A model generated the notes under the pieces. It worked only from the letters and a program-made list of their open reading frames with translations, was not told where the DNA came from and made no database searches. DNA of 64,000 nucleotides, taken from assembly GCA_034509735.1 (NCBI GenBank), contig JACGWO010000011.1:11689866-11753865 (forward strand), written 5' to 3'. A program made the translations under genes and the position numbers. Shown in pieces: positions 24,732 through 36,423 of the stretch (positions are counted from its first letter, which is position 1; every line of letters starts with the position of its first letter). This DNA is from Sesamum alatum. Its lineage: Eukaryota; Streptophyta; Magnoliopsida; Lamiales; Pedaliaceae.

Positions 24732-25139
24732 CACTATAAATGACCATAATTTAAAACTTGTAGTAAATTAATACTATTATCAACGATCAAACAAAATTAA
24801 TATAAAAATTTAAATTTTTACCACCACTAATTAATATTTGGATGATTTTTCACTATACCCAAAACATTTATCATGGTTTTCGCTATAATTAATATTTTAA
24901 TATCACTTGCTGGAACAACAATTAATTGTCGTTAAGGGGCCATATTTCTTTTGGCCATAATATAATTAATCACAACGAAAAATCATATTCTTCTAATGGT
25001 ATTACACCATCACTACATAAACAACAACTAATAATCATTACTAGAACTGTAGTCAACTTATATTCATAATAAATTTTTTTTATCATAATAATTAATTATA
25101 ACGAAAAATTATATTCTTATAGTATTATTACACTATTAT
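24732..25139 (+). mobile_element. CACTA-like non-autonomous remnant
   Basis: Begins CACTATAAATGACCATAATT and continues with ATCAACGATCAAACAAAATTAATA. The reverse complement of 36358 downward begins CACTATAAATAACTATAATT and continues with the same ATCAAAC word, so the two are ends of one family. The CACTA start suggests an En/Spm-type element. The opposite end and the 3-bp target duplication were not found. Confidence 0.4.
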
Positions 25140-25729
25140 ACTGCTTCTTACATCCAAAAACTGTACGAAGCATCCCTATTCATTCTCCACAGTCAACCCA
25201 AACCTATATATATATATATATATATAATCAACTGAAATAATTATTAATTATTACTTTATTAAAGTGCAGTCAATCTCATACAGCACAACATAATACATTA
25301 ATAATATATATATATATATATATGTCCACTTTGGAGTTGGTATCATCATCATCATCCACAATATATATAATATTTAAAAATATAAAGAATAGAAAACCAG
25401 AGGCTTTCTGCAGACTGTTAAACTTTTATAGAGAATTGTGTGGAGACTTACACATATATATATATATATATATTTAATTGAGAGAAAATATTTATTAATT
25501 AACATATAAAAAGAAAGAATTTTGAAAATATTAAATATATAGTATGAGTTAAGAAAGTGTATGGGAATTTGGAAATCCAAATCTTTGTTGGATTTCGTTT
25601 TATTCTTCCTTCCATGCGCTGGATCGAATTGGAATTGGAATTGGAATTGATTCTTCCACGATGCTTCTTTTCCTCAATCTTCTCTACTCTCCTTATTTAT
25701 TTAAAGGTAGAAATGCTAGCATCCTCTCG
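25140..25729. other. Intergenic with (TA)n tracts
   Basis: Several (AT)n microsatellites (25206-25226, 25307-25322, 25457-25472) and a (GGAATT)-type run near 25628-25648. No gene. Confidence 0.6.
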
Positions 25730-25942
25730 CATATTGCAAATGAGTAAATTATCCCATATAAAAAATAAAATGATATTTATCTTTCTATATTTTTTTTAAA
25801 ATAAATTAGTTTATCTCTCATATTTTTTAAAATAAAGGAATTTACTTCCCTACGTAGGGAGGTGAATTGCTCCATTTTAAAGAACACAGGGAAATAAATT
25901 GCTATTTTTTTTATATGGGGTAATTTGCTCATTTACGATATT
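25730..25942. mobile_element. Small foldback MITE
   Basis: AAATGAGTAAATTATCCCAT at 25738 faces ATGGGGTAATTTGCTCATTT at 25915; the arms continue through (T/A)-rich text to a centre near 25840 around TACGTAGG. About 200 bp, no coding. Confidence 0.65.
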
Positions 25943-26236
25943 ACAAAGAAGTAAATTGCATTAAACTCTTTATTTAAATAATAAAAAGTTATTATTAAAA
26001 GGGACAAAAAAATTTCCTCTTTTTTTTTTTTTTTTTTGAAGCGTGAAAAATAGGCTTATTTTATATAAATAATAGTAAAAATAAAAACAAATGGCACAAA
26101 TAGTGCAAGTCGTTGCTCAGAGTAACGACTTCACCAATAATTTTTCCATTATACTTAATTTTGCCTTCACATTCCGTTTCTTTGAAAGTAACTTAAATAG
26201 TCACATTTTATCCTGAGCACAATATATATATATATT

Positions 26237-26510
26237 GCCAATGAAGCCTAGCTCAGTTGGCGAAATTGAGGTCCCATGATCCTTGAGGTCATGGGTTCGA
26301 ATCCCCTGCGTGGGATGATTTGTTTTTACTGCATAGTAGGTTTATTTGTTTATATTGTATAGTAGGTTATTTGTTGTTATAATAGCACGATGTTAGTATA
26401 TGTGACATTATTGATAGGAATGTTGTATTTGTCTCTTAATACTGACAGAATTGATTGTAATCGTTTTATTTCAATTAATAAAATTCATCGCTTCCAACTA
26501 AAAAAAAAAA
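26237..26510 (+). repeat. tRNA-derived SINE (family S1), copy 1
   Basis: Head has the pol III A box TAGCTCAGTTGG (~26249) and B box GGTTCGAATCC (~26294) at tRNA-like spacing. The tRNA-unrelated body (GCATAGTAGGTT, ATAGCACGATGTTAG, GATTGTAATCGTTTTATTTC) is shared with 47296-47569, and it ends in an 11-A tail at 26500-26510. It could be mistaken for a tRNA, but no acceptor stem closes. No duplication is clear because the 5' flank is a (TA)n tract. Confidence 0.8.
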
Positions 26511-27000
26511 TCAGTGTTTTTGGACATTGATTCCGGAATATGTTATAATCACTATTATTATATTTTATTGTAGAAATTTCGGAATATATTTTTATGTGCT
26601 ACCTGATTTTGGATTTCTATCTTCCACCCCTTAATGGTAACATACATACAACTGACCCTCCTGATTTTGACATTAAATAATATTCCAACTATATATATAT
26701 AGATTATATGTTGTTGTGGTACGTCATTCTTGCATGCATATAATAAATATTTTTTGGGCTTTAAAATATATTATTATTATAAATAAGAGTATAATATAAA
26801 GCATTACATCACATTAAAAAAATAAAAGAAAGAAAAAAAAACTAATTTATCAATTAATAAAACTTTGGAAGTTAAATAAGTTGGTTATATTATCAGTTGA
26901 ATGACATTTTTGACCTCACAAAAAATGGTGCAATGGTGTAATTAACCACCGTTTGTGAGTGTTGTGGGTTTATTTTTTTATATATATATAATAGTATAGA
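26511..27000. other. Intergenic, no gene
   Basis: AT-rich with a TATATATATA run near 26690. Nothing recognised. Confidence 0.55.
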
Positions 27001-27836
27001 TAAAGTAAATTACAGCTATCTCTTTTGAGGTTTGATATAATTACAAATAGGGTAAATTAAAACTATTTTTTCTAAAGTTTGACATAATTACAAATACCCT
27101 CTCATTGTTTGAAAAATTAAAAATACCCCCCTAAGGTTTGTAACCGTCTAACAAATAACCCATTTCCATCCATTTTTTATGGGTGAACTAACCAAAATGC
27201 CCTTATGCAAACTGAATTATTCTTAATTTTTTTTGAATTATTTTGGACTACAATGTGTAGGAAGAGGTTTTTTATATTTTTTACACAAAGGAGCAATAAT
27301 GCAATTTGTCTCAGTTGATTTTTCTACAATTTTAACGAAAAATTCAAGAGCAAAATGGTCAATTTCAAACATTTGGTTAAAAATTACAAACCTCAGGGGG
27401 TATTTGTAATTATGTCAAACCTCAACGGAGGTGGTTGTAATTTACCTTTAAAAATATTCCCTCGTTGTTTGAGATATTACAAATACTCCCCTGAGGTTTG
27501 TAACCGTCTAATAAATAACCTATTTCTATCCATTTTTATGAGTGAACTGACCAAAATGCTCTTATGCACTAAATTATTTTTTATTTAATTCTTAATCTTT
27601 TTGAACTACAATGCGCAGTGAGATGTTTCTTAAGTTTTTTACACAGGGGAGCAATAATGCAATTTGTCTCAATTGATTTTCCTACAATTTCATTGTAAAA
27701 AAATTTAGGGCAAAATGGTCAATTTCAGGCATTTGGTTAAAAATTACAAACCTCAGGGGGGTATTTATAATTTTTCAAACAACGAGAGGCTATTTGTAAT
27801 TATGTCAAACCTCGGAAACGGCTATAATTTACCCTA
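27001..27836. mobile_element. Nested family A MITEs
   Basis: At least two left-type ends (GTAAATTACAGCTATCTC near 27006 and GGTAAATTAAAACTATT near 27059) and two right-type ends (GTGGTTGTAATTTACC near 27431 and GGCTATAATTTACCC near 27821) bracket repeated words ACAAATACCC, TTTGTAACCGTCTAA and GCAAAATGGTCAATTTC. The two halves (about 27030-27445 and 27450-27836) are alike, so one copy sits beside or inside another. No coding. Confidence 0.65.
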
Positions 27837-29110
27837 TATATATATATATCAATATGTGGGTTTTTTATTTATAAAGAAATAGTAATTGTTCATTAATTGT
27901 AAACATTATTAAATAATGATATTGAATTCTTGATTATTATGATTTAAATAATCAAATTTTATGATATTATTATGTATGCAATCAGTTCACCTTAGAAAAA
28001 TAAATATAAACTGAATAAATTTTTCCTTCTCTTTTTTTCTGTGAAATTCTTATCTTTGTTATTGCTTTTAGGGGGAGTTGAATTGAAGCAATTCATATGA
28101 CATGGTTGGAACTTGGAATTGGAAGAATGTCAAACTGTTTTAGGGGAAAACGCAATGGTTTGAGCATAAATTTTTTTTATGGGAGTGTGAGTAAAAAAAT
28201 AAAGAATGTTGATCGCAATATGAATATTTTATATTAAATAATTAAATATTTATTTCTCTAAAAATCTAAGAAGTTAATTAAATATATAAATAATTTTATA
28301 TCAAAATCTATATTAAGTAAAAACAAAGTAATCATTAAAATTCAGGATTTGTTTTTTTAAATTCAAATATTTCGATTCAAATTTAAACAATACATTTAAA
28401 ATCAGTTGACTCTTACGACAAAGTATGTCTTACCACAAGTTGTGAAGGTTAAATTCATGCTACACACACAAGATTGTTTTATTAGTTCAAGATTGTTATG
28501 ATTCGACCCCGTATATTCTAAACCCTAATATATATATATATATGCACTCACTGTAAGCATTCAATCATTTTAAAATTTGTAGTTTACAGGAAATCATATA
28601 ATTAGGATAAATTTATAAATAGTCGCTCTCCAAGCAACAGGTATAAATTTTATTACGCTAATATACTTACGATCTTCTGTTATTTCTCTTATAACCTCCT
28701 TGACTTAAGAATTAAAGAACTATAATCGAAGCTTTCTGAGTGTGATTACAATGATAGTTTGTTTTGTAGGTTCTACAATCAATGAGGCTAACAATCACCC
28801 AAATTCAATCATAAAGACACTTAATCCAATTTTACGGTACAACATCAGTAGAACTACTTTGTAATAACAGAATCCAAAGCAAGTTGGCATGACATAACGG
28901 TCAAAGATGGATTAAAAAATAAATATGTTTAGATAGCACACTTTTACAACTTTTAATGGGAATTAATGTCTGATTCATGATTGCAAATTTAGCATTATTA
29001 TTCTTAAACGACAAGAACACGTGGACTGGTGTTCAATGGACAATCATTAGATTAGGCATAAAAGCACAACATAAATGGTTGGAGATTAAGATTCGATGCA
29101 ATGCAACTAT
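27837..29110. other. Intergenic, no gene
   Basis: About 1.3 kb of AT-rich sequence. I see no frame, RNA gene or complete repeat. The last five bases before the gypsy element (29111-29115, GTCAT) are its target duplication. Confidence 0.6.
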
Positions 29111-29115
29111 GTCAT

Positions 29116-29500
29116 TGATGGTGTAAAATTCCGGAAAAGGTAGCCTAAATACGTACGCACCAAATCAACTCGAGAAGCTAAAGAAACGTAACGACAAAAT
29201 GTAAAAGTTGTTATTCTCATTTATATAAAAGGTAAGTTTACAATGAATTCACCCCCTATTTAGTAAATTTTAAGGGGTGAGATTACAACGTTGCCCTTCG
29301 ATCCTACGGCCTAAAATTGATCTGCTGAGGGCATTTTCGTCATTTCGCTTGCCCACTTTCCTTACAACTCCCCACAACTTCTTTTTTAACTTCCCCCATA
29401 ACTTCTCTTTTAACTTCCCCCATAACTTCTCATGAAGGCCTTCGTGCAATATATAATAATTTTGAGGGTCTCTCTGTAAATATGGTTTTTCTCCTCATCA
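29116..29500 (-). repeat. Gypsy 3' LTR
   Basis: Matches 34119-34505 almost throughout, including TATATAAAAGG and the duplicated word AACTTCCCCCATAACTTCTC. The inner side reads as the polypurine tract on minus (GTCGGGGGGCTAC). Confidence 0.9.
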
Positions 29501-31084
29501 GTAGCCCCCCGACTTTCAGGAATTTCCTTGGAAACCTGAAAGTTCCAATCAGCAAACTGACTCTGAATCGAATTCTTCTTTGAATAGACTTTCTTTTCGC
29601 TTTCCTTATTCAATCAGGGGGTCTTCTTTTTTTCAAACTCTCTTTTTTTAAATGAACTTTATTCCTGCTGGGGAATGCCCCGGCATGGAGCTGGTCGAGG
29701 CGGATGTAGGGTCTTCTTCTTCTGAGATTCCTCTTGGCACAAATCCTCCTTCTACTGGAGCTCTTTTTCCTTATTGCTCCTTCTTCTACTAGGGCTCTTT
29801 TTCCTTGACCTTCTACTTCTGCCACGGGTTTCTTCCTTCTTGGGACCCTTCTTCAGGTAGGCTCTTTCTCTTTCGACTCTACTCTTGGTTCAATTCCTTC
29901 CCTTGCGGGGATTCCTTATCTTCTATGTATGCACTTGGTGGGATATTCTGAATTTCTTCCTCTTGCTTTGTTTGGCCTGCCTACTTCGTCTCAGCCACAT
30001 TCCAGAAAGACGTCGAAACGAGTTGGCTCAAGTATATGGCTCTTCATCCCTTTCCTTGCAATAGTTTTCATTGTTTGACTTCCAAAAGTCATCGTTCGTC
30101 AATCTGGAAGAGACATAAATAATTTGCCAGTTCGAGAGTTTTTTAGGATGTCACGCACTTCAAGAAAATGTCCAAGGATGCATTGTCAAGGGTCAGTCAA
30201 TGGCGGATCCATTGATGGTGGATAATGGCCTGACCGAGGCACAAGCCTCGGCCTGGAAGTGGCCGAGGCGCACGTCTGCCTCGGCCTGGATGTGGCCCCC
30301 CGCCTCGGTTGGATTTCAGTTGAGGGTGTCTTGTTGCCCTTCCTTCCTCTTCTCTCGCTTGCTAAAGTGTTTGATTTTGATCACGAGGTGATTTCGATTT
30401 GTGGCACTAGGAACATTCATTTGACTTGCTAGATTTTCCCGGAATTTAGAATTAGAAAAACGTTGAAAACTTCCTCGATTTCATTTGATAGCGCAAGCCC
30501 CCCGCTTCAAACCTCGAGGTCGCGCGTCAGCCACTTCTCTCCTAATTCTTTTCCGTACTTCGAAGAGTTTCTTCTGGTGTTTGCAGGATCTCGGCTCCAC
30601 CTCCTCTCTTGCAGCTTTTCGCTATCTTGTTCATCCTTGGGAGAGTTGTTAAGGACTCGCTCCTCTATCCCTTCCTCTCCACAGTTGTAACACTTTTTTC
30701 CCTAGAGGTTTGGTGTGCTTCGCTTTTCGTCATGGAAGGGAGATGTTGTTGCTCGCTCCCTCATCCTCCGCCATCTCGTATGCCGCCGTGGTGGCGAGGG
30801 GGGCCTTGCCCCTTTAATGGTTGTTGTAATTGTGTTGCGTTGCGTTGCATTTAGATCACCTTGCATCGTGGCGCATCATATTGATCTCTTCGAAAGCTCT
30901 GTAGGAGTTCCCTTGGTTGGGACACTTTGTAACTTCGCGGGAGTTCTTTGTCATTCGAGGAACTTCTTAAGAGTTCTTCTTATCAAAATACATTTAAAAT
31001 TTCGCAAAGGCTCTTTTTTACTATGTTATTAAATTTTGTTTCTCTATTGCTTATTATGTTAAGCTGTTTTTTCTTGAATTAACA
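29501..31084. other. Gypsy 3' non-coding region
   Basis: Between the 3' LTR and the hairpin array. Mixed composition with a GC-rich patch at 30200-30310 where GCCTCGGCCTGGA-type words repeat. Frames of 60-105 codons are present on plus, but they run antisense to the element and have no motif. Confidence 0.5.
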
Positions 31085-31390
31085 TTCAAAGGAAAGGGGC
31101 AATCCCCCTCTTACAAGCAAAAATATTAAACTAAATACTGTGAGGGGCAATCCCCCTCTTTCAAACAAGATATTAAGGTGAGGGGTCATCCCCCTCTGAG
31201 AGGCAGTCCCTCTCTTTTAGATGATGTTTAGGTATTAGGGGCAGTCCCCCTATGAGAGGCAGCCCCTCTCTTTATTATCTCGGGGAATCCCCCTGTGAGA
31301 GGCAGTCCCTCTCTTTATTATCTCGGGGCAATCCCCCTGTGAGAGGCAGTCCCTCTCTTTATTATCTCGGGGCAATCCCCCTTTTTTCTA
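31085..31390. repeat. 44-bp tandem array of paired hairpins
   Basis: The last units repeat every 44 bp: GAGAGGCAGTCCCTCTC then TTTATTATCT then CGGGGCAATCCCCCTGT (from ~31253). Each unit contains two small hairpins, one GAGAGG/CCTCTC with a CAGTC-type loop, one GGGG/CCCC with loop CAAT. Upstream (31095-31250) the same hairpin words occur at looser spacing. It lies in the 3' untranslated part of the gypsy element. Confidence 0.8.
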
Positions 31391-31499
31391 AAAAATAAAA
31401 CATATAGGCGACAAGAACTCGTCAAAAGAAAATTTTATTACCACGATCAGAGGTATAATCTCAAATTATAAAACATCATACAACTTAAAATGTGGAAAT

Positions 31500-32420
31500 A
31501 GAATTTATAAAAAATACTTCTTCAGGTAGACCACATTCCCAGTACGTGGTACTTTTTTCCCACCCAATTTTTGCAGGCGGTACGTTCATTTCCCCACAAT
31601 CCTAATCACTTGGTATGGTCCGACTCATTTGGTGTCCATCTTCCCAATGTTACCTGTGGCATCAGCCCTTCTCAACACGAGGTCGCCCACTTGGAAGTCT
31701 CGGTGTCTAACTCTGTTATTGCAGGCTCTTGCCATCAATGTTTTGTATGCTTCAGTCCCGATATTTGCGCTGCACCTCAGCTCCTCCAGCAAATCCAGGT
31801 CGACCCTCCTTTTACTTTTGTTGCTAGTCAGCTCGTAGCACTTCACTCTGAGTGTCTCTTCTCCAATCTCCACTGGGATGACGGCTTCCGACCCGTAGGC
31901 CAGACCAGACTGAGCGGGGGTTTCCCCCGTGCTTCGACGTGGGGTGGTTCGATATGCCCATAGAGCTCCCGGAAGCTCCTCTACTCAATTGCCTTTGGTG
32001 TCTTCTAGCTTTGTCTTCAAATTTTGGAACCCTGTCCTGCCCGTCCGAACGGGATGTTGCGAAGGTCCATACTTCCCGCTGGGGCGTGAATGACGTCGGC
32101 ATGCTCCTGGCATCCTCGGAGTCCTTCACTAACTTCCATGCATCCTTACGCTCGGTAGGCCAAAGGTGTCCTCGCTTTGGGGCCTGGCATGCTATCACTC
32201 TACCTCCGGAGCGATTACGCAGCCTCCCTCTTTCTACTCTGCTTAATCCTCGCCGACGTATCCAAGATGTGGTTTGCAAAAAGCCTCTCTTATGCAGCTT
32301 ACTTCCAATTACCATGAGCTCTGCTGACCTAGCTTGACTTACCCTTACTTCCTTGGGGTTCTCTGGACTCTTTGAAGCAAAATCCCAAATTCTAATCCCA
32401 AATTCTCCATCTTCTTCCAA
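31500..32420 (-). pseudogene. Gypsy integrase remnant
   Basis: On minus, broken over frames: a zinc-finger end like GHLWPTERKDAWKLVKD with a CQEHADVIHAPAG-like stretch after a shift, then (with the catalytic core largely missing) ELYGHIEPPHVEARGKPPL, then VEIGEETLRVKCYE and LDLLEELRCSANIGTEAYK, RVRHRDFQVGDLVLRRAD, and a GPYQVIRIVGK end near 31595. These are the C-terminal and GPY/F-type parts of a Ty3/gypsy integrase. Frame 31873-31625 is the longest clean piece. The missing core and several stops make it inactive. Confidence 0.75.
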
Positions 32421-33216
32421 ACCTTCTCCCCAACTTTATGAAACGCTCTTCACCGTCCAGGCTTCTTCCCACACTACGTTCACTTCGTGTCGCTCTCGAC
32501 TCAATAGGGTTATCTTCTCGCTCTCTGAAGGAGGCAATAAGTTGGCTGATTTCATGAGTTCGTTCGTCTCTTCCTTGCATGACCACGGGATTTATTCTGG
32601 GGTGAACCCACCGACTTCCTTCTTAACGCTTGGATGTTTGGTAAGTACTTGGTCATCTGCTGCCCTAGCTTTGCAGCCTCCCTCTTACTGCTGGACCACA
32701 GGTTGGAAGTCACCATCCGCCCTCACATAAGCCACTCCTGCTTTCTCCCCCTGCATACGTCGCTTCCATGACGCTAGTCAGCTTTTCTCCCCTTGCTCAG
32801 TGCATCGCACTCCAACTCGTTTTTAGATCCGCTGGCGACACTGCTGCCTTCTCGCCAAAGATGGCATGGTTTGGCATCGCGTCCTATTGCTCTTTCTGCA
32901 ACTCCTTCAGCTTGCCTTACTCTCTGAGCAACTTTGGCTTGTCCTCATGCAACTCCTTCATCTTGCCTCGCTCTCTAAGCGACTCTTGTTTTGTATCTCT
33001 TCTTATTAGGCCTCCCGAGGTAACCCTCATAACTCAAGCAGTTGGGAGGTTGTCTCTGATGGCTCATTCTGCTTCCTGCTTCACTCCCACATACCACGTG
33101 CCTGTCTTCAGAAGCGGTTTCCTGGAGCTCTTTTCCCTTGTCCCACGAATTCTCGTAAGTCATCTCTTCGGATCAGCTCCTCGACCTCCTTCTCCAAGTA
33201 GTGGCGTTTCTCCGTG
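32421..33216. other. Gypsy internal region, unrecognised
   Basis: Between the gag-like repeats and the integrase remnant, where reverse transcriptase and RNase H should be. Open frames exist on both strands (32768-33265 plus, 165 codons; 33163-32975 minus) but none shows a polymerase motif. Either heavily rearranged pol or replaced sequence. Confidence 0.45.
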
Positions 33217-34092
33217 TTATGGTCTCGATCCCAATCCTTGTAGCTTGGCAGCATCGAGCGCTTGAGCTAAATTCTCCGGGGGCACAGGCCTAAGTTCACG
33301 CCTACTTCCTTCTGCCCGAAGGGGACCCTTTTTCTTCCTCTGTAGCCTTCGGCCGGCTTGGGCGGACGCATCCTTCACTGACTGGCGAAGGGTCTCGGAA
33401 GTTATCTGAATAACTGAGGGTGGAGGCTGAGCCTCGACCTCTTCCTGCCTCTCCTCTCCCTTGTTGCGCGGGGCACGGCCTTGCTCCTGCTGGGGAGGAG
33501 TCTCGAATTCTTCCTGCCTCTCCTGCTGGGGAGGAGCCTTGACTTCTTCCTGCATCCTGCTGGGGAGGAGCCTTGACTTCTTCCTGCCTCTCCTGCTGGG
33601 AGGAGCCTTGACTTCTTCATGCCTCCTGCTGGGGAGGAGCCTCGACTTCTTCCTGCCTCTCCTGCTGGGGAGGAGCCTCGACTTCTTCCTGCCTCCTGCT
33701 GGGGAGGAGCCTCAACTTCTTCCTGCCTCTCCTCCTCCTTGGTGCGCAGGGCGCGGCCTTGCTCCTGCTGAGGAGGAGCCTCGACCTCTCCTGGCCTCTC
33801 CTCCTCCTGGGTGCGCCCCTCCTCCTGGATGCGCATGTGGATTCTCCAAGGCGTGGGCCTTGCTCTTGCTGAGGGGGAGCCTCGACCTCTCCTTGCCTCT
33901 CCTCCTCCTGGGTACGCAGGTGGATTCTCCAAGGCGGGGGCCTTGCTTCTACCTTCCTCTCTTCCTCCTGGCTCCGCGCTGGTGGACTCTTTGAGGCGTG
34001 GGCCTGGACCTCATCGCCTCTTTTCTCGGGGTCCTCCTGCCCCACGTTCGCGCTTCTTGCCCTTGATCTGGTGTTTCATCTTCGATGCCTAG
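33217..34092 (-). pseudogene. Gypsy gag-region frames with Pro/Gln/Glu repeats
   Basis: Starting just after the primer-binding site, overlapping minus frames (34045-33617, 33932-33402, 33555-33217) encode highly charged text in which EVEAPPQQE-type units recur. The units are ~30-45 bp at the DNA level (plus words GGGGAGGAGCCTCGACTTCTT). The reading jumps between frames, so it is not one intact protein. The tail (SVIQITSETLRQSV, RRELRPVPPENLAQALDAAK) resembles the spacer before gag in this group. Long plus-strand frames over the same bases (33461-33994) are shadows of the repeat. Confidence 0.6.
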
Positions 34093-34099
34093 ACTCTTT

Positions 34100-34116
34100 C
34101 CCACAGACGGCGCCAA
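34100..34116 (-). other. Primer-binding site of the gypsy element
   Basis: On minus TTGGCGCCGTCTGTGGG, two bases inside the 5' LTR. TGGCGCC-type sites are usual for plant gypsy elements. Confidence 0.75.
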
Positions 34117-34118
34117 GC

Positions 34119-34505
34119 TGATGGTGTAAAATTCGGGAAAAGGTAGCCTAAGCACGTGCGCACCAAATGAACTCGAGAAGCTAAAGAAACGTAACGACAA
34201 AATGTAAAAGTTGCTATTCTCATTTATATAAAAGGTAAGTTTACAATGAATTCACCCCCTATTTATAGTAAATTTTAGGGAGTGAGATTACAACGTTGCC
34301 CTTCGATCCTACGGCCTAAAATTGATCTGCTGAGGGCATTTCCGTCATTTCGCTTGCCCACTTTCCTTACAACTCCCCACAACTTCTTTTTTAACTTCCC
34401 CCATAACTTCTCTTTTAACTTCCCCCATAACTTCTCATGAGGGCCTTGGTGCAATTTATAATAATTTTGAGGGTCTCTTTGTAAATATGGTTTTTCTCCT
34501 CATCA
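34119..34505 (-). repeat. Gypsy 5' LTR
   Basis: Pair of 29116-29500 with small differences (one AT insertion near 34267 and scattered substitutions). Followed on minus by the primer-binding site. Confidence 0.9.
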
Positions 34506-34510
34506 GTCAT

Positions 34511-34683
34511 AGAAAATTTTAGCTCGGACCAAGTTTGGTCGAACTATACCAAGTAATACACTTGTTATGTGATTGACCACTTTCCTTAAATTGTACATCA
34601 ATCACATGACAAGTATATTCCACTTATCATATAATTAATTTAGATTTGACCAAACCAGATTTGGGCTAGAATTTCCCTAGCAT
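34511..34683. mobile_element. MITE family C, copy 1
   Basis: AGAAAATTTTAGCTCGGACCAAG... ends GGGCTAGAATTTCCCTAG; the arms carry AAGTTTGGTCGAA and TTTGACCAAAC mirrored. A relative lies at 62639-62806 with the same order (AAGTTTGGTCGAATC, TGCTATGTGATTG, AATTGTAYAYCAATCA). The gypsy element landed just at its edge. Confidence 0.6.
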
Positions 34684-35480
34684 TGTCAGGTCGAAACTTA
34701 ACCTAAGACTTGCTAATTATTGGTCAACTAGATTTTGCTAGAACAGTGGAGCCACAAAACTATACCATTAGTTAAAGGTTTTCAATTGCGTCTTACATAT
34801 ATGTCTAGTGGCCCTAACAATCGCACCGGGCTGAAGAAGCCCAGGTTGCACAACTTAAAGATAAAGGACGCTCGAGCTCACAGGATAACTGCAAGCCTAA
34901 GGTTCTCTGATAGGTGACGTGCACGTCAGTTGAATATCCCACATGACCAATGTAACCTTGGCTATCTCGAGAAGGACACGTGGTGTCTCCGGCCAAAAGT
35001 AACCTTCGAGCCCTATAAGATCTCAAGATTTTGGTTGCAGAAAGACGTTACTTCAACTACTTACGAAGAATCCACAGTCGACCTTATCTGCGAAAGACAT
35101 TATCCAAATAAGGCATCTATATCCTTGAAGAACGCGGGACTTTGACAGTTAGGGGATAACTCACCCTCCCCCACACCCCCAACTCCTTGGGGGTTAGGCC
35201 TTATCCCAACGGTTGGGAAAGGCTACCAATAAATCCTAAATTCTCACCCAAGATGGGTAAATCCTTTGATTAAATTTTTCACCCGAGAGAGTTGTACTCT
35301 ACTATGTTTAATAACTTTATTACTTTATTATTATCGATTTTTCTTATCCATATATTGACTTGAGCATCAAAGTGGTAAAAGTTTTTTTGCAAACTCCTGT
35401 TTGTGGAGCTTGCAAACCAAGGCCCAAAAAATTCAAGTTGGACCCCCTGAATATGAGCATTTTTTTCTGCACATCAAAGT
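34684..35480 (+). repeat. LTR-like remnant
   Basis: Features of a plant gypsy-type LTR end without a partner: CTACCAATAAATCC (TATA-like region), CTCTACTATGTTTAATAAC (polyadenylation-type), then TTGACTTGAGCATCAAAGTGG and CTCCTGTTTGTGGAG. The TTGACTTGAGCRTCR-AGTG string is frequent at the downstream part of LTRs in gypsy and TRIM elements. Boundaries and target duplication not found; probably truncated or solo. Confidence 0.45.
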
Positions 35481-36129
35481 CGATGTTATTTTGTGTTGTT
35501 TTTTTTTTTTTTTTCCTTGATTACACAAATAGAAAAATATGGATAGCATCCCATGCACTTATTGGAAGGATTGCGGTTGCGTCATGTATGTTGATCAAAA
35601 TCTTTATAGCTGACTTAGGGAGTGTTTGCGTCATGGCACGTTCAATCTTAACCACTAATTCGTGACAATTGGTGAATTTTATATTGATATTACTCTTTTT
35701 GTCTTATAATATTGTCATAATTTTATTTTTTTTTATGATATTAAAGAAAAGAAAAGATCTCGTTATTTTAACATTATATTTTTATATGTTATAAAATAAT
35801 TCTTTTGCGAATATATTTATTCGAGTATATTTAGAATACATAGTTAACTTTTTCATGTCATTATTAAACAGAATTTGGATATGTAAGATAGGAAAAGCGT
35901 CCATAGAAAAAAGCCCATAAGTAGGCCCGATAGTGAAAATTAAAGTTAGGGGCCCAATACAACAGTGGTTCAGCCCATGAACTCATGAGTTGCACACAAA
36001 TCTTTGGGCTTTTGCAAATTTGAAGTGAAGTGAATCTCTAAATTAAGATGAGCACTTCAATTCTCACGTCAGTAATAAAATTAAAAAAAACAATCAAAAT
36101 TAAGTAAAACAATGAGTGTCCAAAAAAAA
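35481..36129. other. Intergenic, no gene
   Basis: AT-rich with a T18-like tract near 35501. No gene recognised. Confidence 0.5.
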
Positions 36130-36358
36130 TAATAAAATATAAATTAATCATGATTTTGCTGTTGTCATTAGCCATTGTTTTTGTAAGTAAAGCCGATCAT
36201 TAGATATAGTTAAAAATCGTAGTAATGTTTTGGCCAAGTTAAAATTGTGATAACCATTGATTAATTGTGGTCAAATTTAAATTTATATATTTGTTATGTT
36301 TGATCCTGGTAGATAATATTGATTTACTATTATCTTCAAATTATAGTTATTTATAGTG
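36130..36358 (-). mobile_element. CACTA-like remnant, copy 2
   Basis: On minus begins CACTATAAATAACTATAATT at 36358 and follows the same word order as 24732. Its far end is unclear. See the entry at 24732. Confidence 0.4.
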
Positions 36359-36423
36359 TCTGAAAAAACCAAAGTTTTTGGTGTGTGCAATGTGGCTTCT
36401 TGTGGATCCAACATGTGTCTTTA

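Larger units (their letters stand above)
29116..34505 (-). mobile_element. Ty3/gypsy retrotransposon, internally deleted
   Basis: LTRs of 385 and 387 bp start TGATG and end CATCA. Target duplication GTCAT is exact (29111-29115 and 34506-34510). On minus the element reads: 5' LTR (34505-34119), tRNA-binding site TTGGCGCCGTCTGTGGG, a gag-like frame with Pro/Gln/Glu repeats, remnants of integrase, a long AT/GC-mixed tail with hairpin repeats, purine tract GTCGGGGGGCTAC, 3' LTR. Reverse transcriptase and most of RNase H are not recognisable. By eye the LTRs differ at roughly a dozen sites. The binding site and integrase text are of the kind found in the Tat/Retand branch (inference). Confidence 0.85.

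Noticed and set aside
26245..26312. tRNA gene-like text with A and B boxes
   Set aside because: No acceptor stem closes, and the sequence continues into a body shared with 47296-47569 and an A tail, so it is a SINE head.
31571..31963. 130-codon plus frame
   Set aside because: It lies antisense to the gypsy integrase remnant and has no motif; the minus reading is the meaningful one.
32768..33265. 165-codon plus frame
   Set aside because: Inside the gypsy element, antisense, Ser/Phe/Leu-rich with no motif.
33461..33994. 177-codon plus frame, Ser/Leu/Gly-rich
   Set aside because: Produced by the GC-rich tandem repeat of the minus-strand gag region.
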